64,000 nucleotides of DNA from Mesorhizobium_G sp049840935. GTDB lineage: Bacteria > Pseudomonadota > Alphaproteobacteria > Rhizobiales > Rhizobiaceae. The stretch covers positions 124,001 to 188,000 of the forward strand of contig JASGJA010000025.1 in NCBI GenBank assembly GCA_049840935.1. The letters run 5' to 3'. The notes under the pieces are model-generated. The model ran no database searches and was not told the origin of the DNA. It worked only from the letters and a program-made list of their open reading frames with translations. The position numbers and the translations under genes are program-made. The stretch's first letter is position 1, and each line of letters begins with the position of its first letter. Below, one piece after another: positions 36,859 through 51,664 of this stretch.

Positions 36859-38820
36859 TTAGCTATCGCTGCCCTTGGTGCTGGCAACTTTCAGCGCGCC
36901 AGAATCATTTTCCTTGATGATCTCGTCAATACGGTCGCGCTCGTGCTTGAAGGCCATCAGTTCATCGCTCTTGAGCGTCTTGCCAGCAGGCAGACGCACA
37001 CGCATCGGATCCACTTTCGCGCCGTTCACAATCAGCTCGTAGTGCAAATGCGCGCCAGTGACCAAGCCGGTTGAACCCACATAGCCAATGATCTGACCTT
37101 GCCGCACGCGCGCGCCGGGCTTGATGCCCTGCGCAATACCGCTCTGATGATTGTACGAAGTCTCGTATCCGTTCGAGTGGCGGATGATTGTCTGGCGGCC
37201 ATATGCGCCTGCCCATCCAGCCTTTTCAACCACGCCATTGCCGGTCGCGAGAATGGGCGTGCCGGTGGGCGCGGCCCAATCGACGCCCGTATGCATGCGC
37301 GTGTAACCAAGAACCGGGTGGCGCCGCGGACCGAAGCCGGACGTAAACCGGCCATTCGGGACGGCGGTTCGCAACAGGAACTGCTTGTTGTTGCGGCCAT
37401 CCTTGTCGAAATAATCAACGCTGCCGTCAGGTGACTGGAAGCGATAGAGCGTGCGCATCTGGCCGCCGAACGTCGCGGAAACATAAAGAAGCTGCGAATC
37501 GTCCGTGATTCGATCATCGTCATCCGGTTCGGAAAAGAGCAACTCCATCTTGTCGCTGGGCGAAACGCGTGACTGGAAGTCGACGTCCGACGCGAACATG
37601 CGCAACAGCGCATGCGTGGCCGCGTGGGAAATGCCATACGAACCAGCGGCACGATTAATCGCATCATAAATCGTTGGCAGGTTTCCGCTGGCGATTGCGG
37701 GCGGCGAATCATCGAACGCGGCGAGCAGGGCAGGGCTAGGATCGGGGTCTTCCGCCGGTACGAACTGCTTCTGGTCGTTTAGAGCGACGCAAAGAATCGA
37801 GCTGGTTGCGCTGGCGCTTTCATAAAGACTCGCGCGAACGATGGTGGGAACGTCTCCACGAACCTCCAACCCCATGCGCAAGACCTGGCCTTCCTTGAGC
37901 GTCGGCGAATGCAGCAGCTCATTCAGCTTCGCCGCTGCCGCATCAGCATCCGGTCCAACATAGCTTGCACGCTTGAGCGCATCCTCAATCGTGATCTCGC
38001 CCGTGACAGGAACAATGTCTTCCGCATAGGAAATGTCGTCCTCCGCACCCTCCTTCGGCGCGACGGTCACATTCTCTGGCGTGATTTTAAAGCCGTAAGA
38101 AGCGGTGAGTGTCTGCGTCTCGAATGAATCACCGAATCGCTCAGGGTCGACAGAATGCAACGAGGCCACCTGAACATCGCCATCCGTGAGAATCGCGCCG
38201 GTGGTGCGCACGACCTGCTCCACCTCGTCGGCGGATAGCGCAGTGTTTTCGTCGAAATTTGCGGTCTCGATGGGGAATGGCACGGTCTTTAGCACCATTT
38301 CGCTTTCGACCTTGGCGGCGTAAATCTGGCCGGGGGCGGGAGGTTCGGGTTTCGATCCCGGCTCGGCAAATACCATCAGCGGATCAAAAGGCGGATAGTC
38401 GCGCTCGCTTTTATAGCTCGCAGCCAGCGCCATGTTTATTTCCATCAAAGGCATGGCGCGAACGACTTCGCGGTCCCCAACCTTGCTCGCCACAGACACT
38501 TCTATACGGCGCTTGTCTTTGGCGCGTGCGATCTGGCGCGAGGCAAGAACACGCTCTTCCTTTGCGTCTTCACCCGATTCGCCCGCTTTGCGCAGGCCCA
38601 TCAGGTCGGCGATTTCCGGCGGCGTCGCGATAAGCACACGGCCATCCAATGCGGCTAGTAGCGCGACGCCCATCAGGACGCTGGAGGTGATGCCGGTTAG
38701 AAATGTGCCGGATAGCCAGCGCGCAGATACTTCCCTCCTGTCCGGCGGGCCACTTTGCCCATCGGCCAAAAGCGGGGGCTCGTCACCAAGCTCCGCTATG
38801 GATTGGTCGGTATCCTGCAT
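36859..38820 (-). CDS. M23 family metallopeptidase, membrane-anchored
   Basis: The 653-residue product has a cytoplasmic start, a membrane helix (LSGTFLTGITSSVLMGVALLAAL, about residues 37-59), a long extracytoplasmic middle with SurA- or LysM-like character, and an M23 domain near the end. The zinc ligands are in GYTRMHTGVDWAAPTGTPI (H and D) and HLHYEL. It should cleave peptide bridges of peptidoglycan in the periplasm. It faces the L,D-transpeptidase gene across the palindromic pair at 36691. Confidence 0.9.
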   Translation of the reverse strand: MQDTDQSIAELGDEPPLLADGQSGPPDRREVSARWLSGTFLTGITSSVLMGVALLAALDGRVLIATPPEIADLMGLRKAGESGEDAKEERVLASRQIARAKDKRRIEVSVASKVGDREVVRAMPLMEINMALAASYKSERDYPPFDPLMVFAEPGSKPEPPAPGQIYAAKVESEMVLKTVPFPIETANFDENTALSADEVEQVVRTTGAILTDGDVQVASLHSVDPERFGDSFETQTLTASYGFKITPENVTVAPKEGAEDDISYAEDIVPVTGEITIEDALKRASYVGPDADAAAAKLNELLHSPTLKEGQVLRMGLEVRGDVPTIVRASLYESASATSSILCVALNDQKQFVPAEDPDPSPALLAAFDDSPPAIASGNLPTIYDAINRAAGSYGISHAATHALLRMFASDVDFQSRVSPSDKMELLFSEPDDDDRITDDSQLLYVSATFGGQMRTLYRFQSPDGSVDYFDKDGRNNKQFLLRTAVPNGRFTSGFGPRRHPVLGYTRMHTGVDWAAPTGTPILATGNGVVEKAGWAGAYGRQTIIRHSNGYETSYNHQSGIAQGIKPGARVRQGQIIGYVGSTGLVTGAHLHYELIVNGAKVDPMRVRLPAGKTLKSDELMAFKHERDRIDEIIKENDSGALKVASTKGSDS

Positions 38821-39091
38821 AAAAGGCGGCGATTCCCCTCAACCCGAAGGCTTATATATAGTTGGCAGCGACTTTTGCCTCCCGACACCGGGTAAGTCAA
38901 CGAAAGCCGAAGGTTTTTCGAGGTCTCCGGGGAATGTCGCCGACCAGCCGCTGCATCGTTAGACAGGACGGGTGAACCAGAATTCAGGCTCCAATGTGAC
39001 CGGCTGTGGATGAGCGCCGAGCGTTTTTCCTTGTTTTCCTTGGGGTTCATCGCGGTGTCAAAAAACTTTCAAAAAAACATGCATTAGCGTG

Positions 39092-39120
39092 TTGACAGTT
39101 TTGGGAGGTGGGGCCTATAT
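39092..39120 (+). promoter_or_regulatory. rRNA operon promoter
   Basis: TTGACA (39092-39097), a 17-base spacer and CTATAT (39115-39120) form a near-consensus promoter. The A-tract just upstream fits an UP element. Confidence 0.8.
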
Positions 39121-39289
39121 ACGGCCAACAACGCGGGCGGCACGCCGCTGGCGGCGGTAGGGTTCGCTCTGAAAGAGGGCGAGGTTCTTGAGCCGGGGCG
39201 TTGGTAAAATCAGGAGAGCCGCGTGAGCGACACTCTGTGCCCAGAAGGCGAAAGCGGGACGGGCGAAAGACTTTGCGTTTTGTGAAGTC

Positions 39290-39299
39290 TGTTCTTTGA
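39290..39299 (+). promoter_or_regulatory. boxA antitermination site
   Basis: TGTTCTTTGA lies in the leader about 240 bases before 16S and matches the boxA consensus TGYTCTTTRA bound by NusB-S10 for rRNA antitermination. Confidence 0.7.
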
Positions 39300-39541
39300 C
39301 AACTGAATAAAGAAGAAAGAGAAACGTGGGCGGCAGAGTTGCTGCGGATGTTGAGCCCTTCGGGGTTTGGGTCCAAACGAGACTTTGGCGGATCACGTTT
39401 CTGGTGAGAATGTACTGCTTGGCGCAGGTGGCAGTGATGTCATTTGCGTTAGGTGTGAAATGTTCTCGTCGATTCAAGCGTGACCTAGTAGCGCCTGGCA
39501 GAGATGTTGGGTGCGAAACAAAGCCAAATCAAAGTCTTATA

Positions 39542-41301
<1,760 letters not shown>

Positions 41302-41378
41302 GGGCTTGTAGCTCAGTTGGTTAGAGCGCGCGCTTGATAAGCGTGAGGTCGGAGGTTCAAGTCCTCCCAGGCCCACCA
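41302..41378 (+). tRNA. tRNA-Ile(GAT)
   Basis: The 77-base gene starts GGGCTTGTAGCTCAGTTGG, has the anticodon GAT at 41336-41338 in CTTGATAAGC, the T arm GGAGGTTCAAGTCCTCC and an encoded CCA end. It is a standard spacer tRNA of rRNA operons. Confidence 0.97.
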
Positions 41379-41394
41379 ATTTTACCCCTTGATA

Positions 41395-41470
41395 GGGGCC
41401 ATAGCTCAGCTGGGAGAGCGCGTGCTTTGCAAGCATGAGGTCGTCGGTTCGATCCCGTCTGGCTCCACCA
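41395..41470 (+). tRNA. tRNA-Ala(TGC)
   Basis: The 76-base gene starts GGGGCCATAGCTCAGCTGGG, has the anticodon TGC at 41428-41430, the T arm GTCGGTTCGATCCCG and an encoded CCA end. It follows tRNA-Ile by 16 bases. Confidence 0.97.
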
Positions 41471-41789
41471 TTACCTGGCGGACAGTCATTCACTTGAAGA
41501 AAAAAAGTTTGCGGAAGCTTTGAGCTTTCCGCCTGTTCTGTATGACATCGTAAAGAGAAGATTTGTTCGGACTTCACACCGATATGCCCGCTTCGGGTGG
41601 TGTGATTTGTCGTAAGGGACGCTCAATCCCTTACAGATGATTGGCCTGTTTAACCGCAGCCACCGTTCAGATCTCGAGAAGCTGGTCTTTTTGTGCCAAT
41701 CCATTCGGCGTGCATGACCCCAAAAAGTTGCAGACTTTTTGGATCAGGATCATGTGCAAGAAACCGGATGAGCATTGGAAATGAGAACG

Positions 41790-44586
<2,797 letters not shown>

Positions 44587-44634
44587 TTCCCATTTGCAAT
44601 GCTCATCATCGCAAAAACCGATGATGGTTTATAT

Positions 44635-44730
44635 CGCTCACGCGCTGTTCGACCTTCAGGTCGGCGCTGCGCGGGCGCGCGGCAGAAGCCGCGACGGCCA
44701 GTCGGCCTTGCGAAGCTAAAGCTTCGTAAG
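44635..44730 (+). repeat. GC-rich palindromic element, spacer copy 2
   Basis: The element begins CGCTCACGCGCTGTTCGACC, runs through GCGCGGCAGAAGCCGCGACG and CAGTCGGCCTTGCGAAGC, and ends in a GAAGCTAAAGCTTC hairpin. It is colinear with 41187-41280; compensating changes in the hairpins keep the pairing (for example GACCTTCAGGTC against GCCCTTCGGGC). Confidence 0.75.
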
Positions 44731-44780
44731 GCAAGACCGAAAAGGCACATCAAATCCAGCTTCTCATTCATGCGTTTCGC

Positions 44781-44899
44781 TGACCTGGTGGTTATGGCGG
44801 AGCGGCTGCACCCGATCCCATTCCGAACTCGGCCGTGAAACGCTCCAGCGCCAATGGTACTTCGTCTCAAGACGCGGGAGAGTAGGTCGCTGCCAGGTC
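44781..44899 (+). rRNA. rrf: 5S ribosomal RNA
   Basis: The gene starts near TGACCTGGTGGTTATGGCGG and ends near GTCGCTGCCAGGTC, with the loop sequence CCCGATCCCATTCCGAACTC and the closing stem CCTGG/CCAGG. The exact ends are uncertain by a few bases. Confidence 0.93.
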
Positions 44900-44954
44900 T
44901 GCTAAACGCATGAATATCTTCTCTTCTACGAACATCGCCGATACATCGGCGCAA

Positions 44955-44981
44955 AAGGCCGCTTCAAGCGGCCTTCGTCTT
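44955..44981 (+). terminator. Hairpin after 5S rRNA
   Basis: AAGGCCGCTT (44955-44964) and AAGCGGCCTT (44966-44975) form a tight stem followed by CGTCTTTT. It lies about 55 bases after 5S and should end the rRNA transcript before tRNA-fMet, at least in part. Confidence 0.7.
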
Positions 44982-45047
44982 TTGAAATACAACGTAAGTA
45001 AGTATACACTTACGATGCCGTTCCCGGAAAATACCGAGAACTCATAA

Positions 45048-46778
<1,731 letters not shown>

Positions 46779-46805
46779 AGGGTTAGTCCTTTCGCAACTC
46801 CATGG

Positions 46806-47231
46806 TCAGCGGCGCACGGCGCCGCTCTTCTTCGCGCGGGCCAGTTCAAGAAAGCGGGCCTTGATCTGCGCGAACAGCCCCGGCGGGATGAAGCCATAGG
46901 CAAACTCGCCCCGCTTGCCGGGAACCGGCGACAGCCCGCCATTGGGCCATTCGTCGATATTATGCTCCGACACGATCACCCAGCTCGGCGCATCGTCGAG
47001 GCCGATGGCTTGCTTCACCTTCGCCGGGATCTCGATGCCGACCGATTTGCCGGAGGGCGGCGTGTGGGTGATCGGCAGCAGCACCACATGGCGGGGGCGG
47101 ACAAGCGCATCGGTCGCGGCGACGAGGCAGGCCGGGCGGTCCTTGCCTTGATCCTGGCCGGCGGCAGCCTCGTGCGTCCAGAGGTAATCGTAGCGGAGGA
47201 CGAGGCCGGGCTTGGGTTCAGGGATCGCCAC
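46806..47231 (-). CDS. PemK/MazF-like toxin
   Basis: The 141-residue product starts MAIPEPKPGLVLRYDYLW and has the PemK/MazF-like pattern: an R-P-A element in GKDRPACLVAATD, strands ending in RHVVLLPITHTPPSGKSVGIEIP, and SWVIVSEHNIDEWPNG. MazF-type toxins cut RNA. It begins ten bases after the Phd/YefM-type antitoxin gene and ends 27 bases before the recombinase gene, so it probably helps keep the element in the cell. The family assignment rests on pattern and context. Confidence 0.68.
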   Translation of the reverse strand: MAIPEPKPGLVLRYDYLWTHEAAAGQDQGKDRPACLVAATDALVRPRHVVLLPITHTPPSGKSVGIEIPAKVKQAIGLDDAPSWVIVSEHNIDEWPNGGLSPVPGKRGEFAYGFIPPGLFAQIKARFLELARAKKSGAVRR

Positions 47232-47241
47232 GTCGCCCGCC

Positions 47242-47496
47242 TCACTTCAGCAGATCGTCGAGGTGGGTGTGTTCGGGGTCCATCTCGGCCCGTTCCACGG
47301 CGTCGATCACCACATCGGCGGCATCCACTGTCCGATGCGTGCGCTGCGCGGCAGCGCGGAGCCAGTCATAGTGATCGGCGGACATCAGCACGAACTCGCG
47401 CCGCCCGTGCCGTGTGATCTCCACCGGCTCGCGCTGCGCCTGATGCTGGAACTCGCCGAACTTGCGCTGGAATTCGAGGGAACCGACTGTCGGCAT
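47242..47496 (-). CDS. Phd/YefM-type antitoxin
   Basis: The 84-residue product has the Phd/YefM start: VGSLEFQRKFGEFQHQAQREPVEITRHGRREFVLMSADHYDWL, where the N-terminal DNA-binding fold is followed by the acidic toxin-binding tail. ATG at 47496 is preferred over ATG at 47505 because AAGGA lies eight bases upstream of it. It should neutralise the downstream toxin and repress the pair. Confidence 0.75.
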   Translation of the reverse strand: MPTVGSLEFQRKFGEFQHQAQREPVEITRHGRREFVLMSADHYDWLRAAAQRTHRTVDAADVVIDAVERAEMDPEHTHLDDLLK

Positions 47497-47562
47497 GGTA
47501 GGCATCCTTTCGATTGGGATGCCTGAATTATACGTGTAATTCGTGTTATTGCAAGGATGGAG

Positions 47563-47772
47563 TTACGCATCCCCGCCTGCCGGGCGCTTCTTCTGCGCTC
47601 TGCGTTCCAGCGCGATCTTGCGTTCGAACTGCTCGCGGGCGATCTGGTGACCGATCAACCGGGCGAGGATCAGGACCGCCTCATCGGCGCGACTCGCACC
47701 ATTCCGCGCCGGTTCCGGCGCGGTCGAAGGTCCGAAGACCTCGATGCTGATCCTGTCGCGTTTGAGCGCCAT
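47563..47772 (-). CDS. Hypothetical small basic protein
   Basis: The 69-residue product (MALKRDRISIEVFGPSTAP, then ADEAVLILARLIGHQIAREQFERKI and a basic end) has a helical middle and is strongly charged. I recognise no family. It sits on the same strand just before the antitoxin gene, and the ATG at 47772 is chosen because the upstream extension is low-complexity. Similar short proteins are seen in alphaproteobacterial integrative elements. Confidence 0.45.
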   Translation of the reverse strand: MALKRDRISIEVFGPSTAPEPARNGASRADEAVLILARLIGHQIAREQFERKIALERRAQKKRPAGGDA

Positions 47773-47986
47773 CGTCTCCAACAGTCCTTTGCCCGGAAGG
47801 GGCAGGGAACATCGAAGAACTGCTGACGCTTGAAAGAAAAGCCCTGCGTCGCAGCCGTGCGGCACACGGGATACCGTAGAGTAAAATAGGGACGGTCAGT
47901 AACCGGGAGAGTTTCGTGCGATACAGATCGACGAGGACAAAATCGGCGATGTGATTCTCTTACTTAAACCCGCGATAGCCACGCGC

Positions 47987-48316
47987 CTACTTTGGAGGCA
48001 AGGTTTCCACGAAGGCGAACGCGACAGCAAGCAATCTGCGCCGGGTATCATCATCGCCATAGGCTGCTGGTCCTGCGCGAACCCAACCGCTCATGCGCCG
48101 CCCTCGGGAAATCATCGGGCCAACGTCAGCGATCTCCAAGGCCCAATCGTCGTTGCCCTTGCCGAGCCGGGCCAGCATACCGTCATCACGGGCCGCGCAC
48201 AGAAGATTGCCGTCATGCAGCCAGGCCCAGCCGCCGAACATGGCCTTTTCGGTCAGCCCTGCCCGTGAGGCGAGGTCTTCCCGCAAGATTTCTTCAAGGC
48301 CCTCATCGCGCGCCAA
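47987..48316 (-). CDS. TfoX/Sxy N-terminal domain protein
   Basis: The 109-residue product has the TfoX_N pattern: LTEKAMFGGWAWLHDGNLLCAARDDGMLARLG, and the end RRRLLAVAFAFVETLPPK. TfoX/Sxy proteins regulate natural competence in gamma-proteobacteria; stand-alone TfoX_N proteins are common in Alphaproteobacteria without a known role. It is likely cargo of the element. Confidence 0.75.
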   Translation of the reverse strand: MARDEGLEEILREDLASRAGLTEKAMFGGWAWLHDGNLLCAARDDGMLARLGKGNDDWALEIADVGPMISRGRRMSGWVRAGPAAYGDDDTRRRLLAVAFAFVETLPPK

Positions 48317-48373
48317 ACATCAAGCCCTTCCCTCTGCCGCAGAGTTTCCCAAACCGGGTTCCACGTTACTGGA

Positions 48374-48661
48374 TCAGCGCCCTTCCTCAACCGCCTGTTC
48401 CAGAATCCGCCGATAGCCGGTTTTCGTCATCCACCTGGCGCGGGCGAGATGGCTTTCCCAGCAGCGCCGCGTGCGCGCCGGATCGGCGGCGGGATCACGG
48501 TGCAGCACGATCCGCGCCACTTCGGTCCAGTCGGCACCTTCCGCGTCCGCGTCGAGCAGGCGCAGATAGGTCACGAAATGCTCTTCGTCATAGATCGTAA
48601 TGCCGGGGCCGCTCGGGGCTTCATCATCGACATCGGGGTCCAGTTCCGGCTGCACGCGCAT
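48374..48661 (-). CDS. DUF2285 (RovC-like DNA-binding) protein
   Basis: The 95-residue product starts MRVQPELDPDVDDEAPSGPG and has TIYDEEHFVTYLRLLDADAEGADWTEVARIVLHRDPA, then TRRCWESHLARARWMTKTGYRRIL. This is the compact DUF2285/RovC-type DNA-binding domain, common in alphaproteobacterial integrative elements. ATG at 48661 is chosen because upstream residues are not conserved. Its leader is the highly structured noncoding stretch 48737-48899. Confidence 0.65.
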   Translation of the reverse strand: MRVQPELDPDVDDEAPSGPGITIYDEEHFVTYLRLLDADAEGADWTEVARIVLHRDPAADPARTRRCWESHLARARWMTKTGYRRILEQAVEEGR

Positions 48662-49159
48662 CGGTTTCGTCTCCCTGCTTCCCGGAATGGTGTCCGCGGT
48701 GCGCCCCCGCAAACCATCCTTGTCACCCTGGTGATCGGGGAGTTCGAAACCGTGTACCCACGGCCCCATGGCCTTTAGGCGGGTAGCCCTGGACATACGC
48801 CATGGGCTCCCCGACCATAAGGTCAAGGAGGCGGCCTGATTCTGGCAGGCCAACCATTGGGTACAGGGGTTTCGACGCCCCCGAGCAGCGCGTCTGCTCT
48901 GCGTTCAATCTATCCGGTCGAAGGCGGAAAGTAACGTGGTTTTTGAAGGTAAGAGCTAAGGGCGCTGCCCTCGCGCGGCCCAAGCAAACTCTCCGGCCTT
49001 TCGCGGCATAAACGGCCCGCTCCCCGCAAGCGGGTCCCCTCCATTTATTCCACGATGCCAAAGACTTTCCTTGCACCTTGCTACCCTGGTCTCGCCGACG
49101 GGCAAGGGTTCAGGAGCGGCGCTTCGCTTCTCTGAACCCCAAACCCGAAGGAAAAGACA
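48662..49159. other. Structured noncoding region
   Basis: No gene is evident in nearly 500 bases, but there is a dense array of inverted repeats. Nested stems are GGGGAG/CTCCCC (48737, 48807) and CCCATGG/CCATGGG (48765, 48800). Hairpins are GACC-ATAA-GGTC (48813), GGCCTG/CAGGCC (48833), GAGCAG/CTGCTC (48883) and CCCGC/GCGGG (49023), and TGTACCCA (48753) matches TGGGTACA (48858). The last hairpin, GGGTTCAG (49106)/CTGAACCC (49132), is in the leader of the methyltransferase gene. Confidence 0.5.
49106..49139 (+). promoter_or_regulatory. Leader hairpin of the methyltransferase gene
   Basis: GGGTTCAG (49106-49113) pairs with CTGAACCC (49132-49139) around an inner AGCG...CGCT hairpin; the start codon follows at 49160. 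There is no T run, so it looks like an RNA regulatory element rather than a terminator. Confidence 0.45.
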
Positions 49160-49834
49160 ATGACCAGCAGCACCCAGGCCCCCCGCAACGTGATTTTCAA
49201 CGCCGATTGCATCCAGGCGATGCGCTCTTTCGACCGGGGATCGGTGGATTTCATTCTGACCGACCCGCCCTATCTGGTGAACTATCGCAGCCGTGACGGC
49301 AGGACCGTGGCGAACGACGACAACGCCCGCTGGCTTCGTCCCGCGTTCAACCAGATGCACCGCGTTTTGAAGGATGGCGGTTTCGCCGTTTCGTTCTACG
49401 GCTGGAACAAGGTCGATTTGTTCATGGACGCATGGAAGGCGGCAGGCTTCCGCGTTGTCGGGCATATCGTGTTCCGCAAGCGTTATGCTTCATCGGCGAA
49501 GTTCCTGCGCTACCAGCACGAACAGGCTTACTTGCTGGCGAAGGGCAATGTTTGCCTGCCCGAAAACCCCATCCCGGACGTGATCGACTTCCCCTATGCG
49601 GGCAACAAGCTGCATCCGACGCAAAAGCCGGTGGAGGCGTTGCGCCCGCTGATCGAGGCTTTCACGAAGCCCGGCGATCTTGTGCTGGACCCGTTCAGCG
49701 GCAGCGGTTCGACATTGGCGGCAGCGCAGCAACTCGGCCGCGACTGGATCGGCGTTGAACTGGACAGCCGGCACCACGCGACGGCCAGCAGGCGGCTTGC
49801 AGCCATGCAGCAGCACGGCAGGGCGGCGGCATAG
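49160..49834 (+). CDS. Orphan DNA methyltransferase (N4-C/N6-A, beta-type)
   Basis: The 224-residue product has the beta-class order: motif IV TDPPYLVNY near residue 35, then motifs VI-VIII, and motif I late as LDPFSGSGSTLAAAQQ. It should methylate adenine N6 or cytosine N4 in a short target. No endonuclease is adjacent, so it is an orphan enzyme, probably protecting the element from host restriction or marking its own DNA. A hairpin at 49106-49139 precedes its start. Confidence 0.88.
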   Translation: MTSSTQAPRNVIFNADCIQAMRSFDRGSVDFILTDPPYLVNYRSRDGRTVANDDNARWLRPAFNQMHRVLKDGGFAVSFYGWNKVDLFMDAWKAAGFRVVGHIVFRKRYASSAKFLRYQHEQAYLLAKGNVCLPENPIPDVIDFPYAGNKLHPTQKPVEALRPLIEAFTKPGDLVLDPFSGSGSTLAAAQQLGRDWIGVELDSRHHATASRRLAAMQQHGRAAA

Positions 49835-49906
49835 GCCAGCCCGCAGAGAGCGCCCGCCAGCGCGGCGGGCGCCGCATCCCGACACAAACACGGAAAGGAT
49901 TTCGAT

Positions 49907-50197
49907 ATGCGCTGGATTGTTACGGTTGACCATCATGGCGGTTGCCTTGGCATGGGAGAGGATGCGGACGGCGTGCCCGCCCGTGGCAAGCCCGAGCAGG
50001 GCGACGCCCTGCCGATGGAGTTCCGGCTATATGAGGCGAACGGGAATCTTCTCTTTGAAGGCCGATGCGGTGACATAGACGCGGATTGGTGGAACGGCTT
50101 TGAGCCGTTGATCTACCTATGGCAGCCGTTTCGTTGCCGCCGCCTGCATTACCGCCGAGCGGGAACGAAAGAGCCTTGGCGGCCTCTGCGCCCGTAA
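49907..50197 (+). CDS. Hypothetical element protein
   Basis: The 96-residue product starts MRWIVTVDHHGGCLGMGED and continues with MEFRLYEANGNLLFEGRCGDIDADWWNGFEPL, a compact beta-rich pattern with a conserved-looking DIDADWWNGFEPL block. I recognise no family. It lies just after the orphan methyltransferase on the same strand in the mobile element. Confidence 0.5.
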   Translation: MRWIVTVDHHGGCLGMGEDADGVPARGKPEQGDALPMEFRLYEANGNLLFEGRCGDIDADWWNGFEPLIYLWQPFRCRRLHYRRAGTKEPWRPLRP

Positions 50198-50462
50198 GGT
50201 AAGCATCAGACCGCAGCATCAGGGCCGCCGATCCAGATGGACCGGCGGCCATCGCGCGTCCGGTTGAAGGCGTGCCAGAAAATCGCGCTCGCCGGGCATG
50301 GTGCCCGGCTCGCCGGCTCTTGCCAGAGCCGAAAAAGAAGCTGGCGCTGATAAGCTCACGCTTTCAATTGATAATGCTGGCCCTGCTAGTCCTGACAAGG
50401 CGTTTCCCCGAACTCTTTACCTCTGGCGCACGCTTGAAGCGCCCGCATAAAGAGGTGACGCC
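50198..50462. other. Intergenic region in the mobile element
   Basis: I see no gene and no clear regulatory signal in these 265 bases. They separate the hypothetical gene from the DUF6499/DUF2285 gene. Confidence 0.35.
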
Positions 50463-51249
50463 ATGCTGTCAGGCATAGATTGGCGTGCATCGGTGGCCTA
50501 CAGGCACGCAAGAACGATCCCCGCCGCCGGTTTTGCCTGGGAATATCTCAGACGCGATGAAGATTATCATCATGACTTCCGCGCCATTTCACGCGTGAAG
50601 AACCCGACTGGCCCCCGGCTCGACGCATTTGCGCGACGCTGGGGGCTGCGATTTCCCCTGCGATCCTGAAACGCTCGCCGACCGGCAATCGCAATTCTGG
50701 ATTCCGAGCCTTCAGCCGCAGGCCGTCATGCTGTCGCCGGCACCGGAGCAGGAGAACCCCGAGGCGCCGACCTTCACGCTGGCCCATCTCGACGGCCTCG
50801 ATCTGCGCCGCGCCGGTGACGGCTGGCACGGGCTATGGCAGGTGGATGGCGTCGCGCACCAGTTCTGGCTTCCCGAAGCGGTCCCCGACGCGGCAGCGTT
50901 CTACGTTGTCACCCTGCCGATGGATTCCTTTCTCGAGCTGCGCGCCCATGCGGCGCGGCGCTTGTGGCGCTCCCTGAACGGTCGCGCGCCAGGCCCGGAT
51001 TTCCGCGCCATTCCGTCGCAGCTGCGCCAGTTTCATATCCTGTCCCTGCGCGCGCTCGACGCCAAGCTGCGTGGTGAGAGCCACCGCACCATCGCCGAAG
51101 TGCTGCTGGGATTTCGCGGTGATAAGACCGATTGGGAGAGCGACCCGCGCCGTAACAAGACCCGCCGCCTGGTTACCCATGGCCTTGCCATGATGAAAGG
51201 CGGTTACCGCCTGCTGCTGCACTATCCGGTCAAACGCAGCTCGGAATAA
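50463..51249 (+). pseudogene. DUF6499/DUF2285 regulator-like protein, frameshifted
   Basis: The first frame encodes the DUF6499 part (FAWEYLRRDEDYHHDFRAI) up to RRWGLRFP. At about 50656 a run of four C (ttt ccc ctg) breaks the frame; with three C it reads FPCDPETLADRQSQFWIPSL, which continues as the DUF2285 part (WRSLNGRAPGPDFRAIPSQL, LLGFRGDKTDWESDPRRNKTRRLVTHGL). The total length of 787 bases is one over a multiple of three. Such two-domain proteins are regularly placed ahead of AlpA and RepA in alphaproteobacterial elements and are probably regulators. It may be a read error. Confidence 0.72.
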
Positions 51250-51394
51250 TCCCCGTACCGACCGCAGCCCCAAAGGGGGGCCGTGAAAGTATAGCCGCAA
51301 ATGCGGCCCTCTACGTATCGCCGATCCCTCGCCACGGTTCGCCACAGCCCGCTGCCGCCGCTGACGGCAGCCTCATCGAACCAGAGGTGATCCC

Positions 51395-51664
51395 ATGCCC
51401 GATCCGCTGGCGGACCTGCCGCCGAGATTTCTGCACACCAAGGAAGCCGCCTATTTCCTCGGCCTTTCGCGCCGGACCATGGAGAAGCATCGCACCTATG
51501 GCACCGGCCCGGTTTACCGGAAGGTTGGCGGCCGCGTCCTCTATGCCATCCGCGATCTGGAAGCCTGGACCGAGGCCGGCGCCCGCACATGCACGCGGGA
51601 CAAGGAAGCCGGCAAGGTCTTTCCCCCGCACCCGCTGACGCCCGAAGAACGGGACCAGCTCTGA
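51395..51664 (+). CDS. AlpA-like helix-turn-helix protein
   Basis: The 89-residue product has LHTKEAAYFLGLSRRTMEKHRTYGTGPVYRKVGGRVLYAIRDLEAW, the winged helix-turn-helix pattern of AlpA/HTH_17 regulators that act as excisionase-like factors. It ends just where RepA begins (TGA then ATG), so the two are co-expressed. It may switch between excision and replication genes. Confidence 0.83.
   Translation: MPDPLADLPPRFLHTKEAAYFLGLSRRTMEKHRTYGTGPVYRKVGGRVLYAIRDLEAWTEAGARTCTRDKEAGKVFPPHPLTPEERDQL

Larger units (their letters stand above)
38821..39541 (+). promoter_or_regulatory. Leader region of the rRNA operon
   Basis: There is no protein gene. The region carries an A-rich upstream element (39061-39080), the rRNA promoter at 39092-39120, a long leader and boxA at 39290-39299 before the 16S gene. 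Confidence 0.75.
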
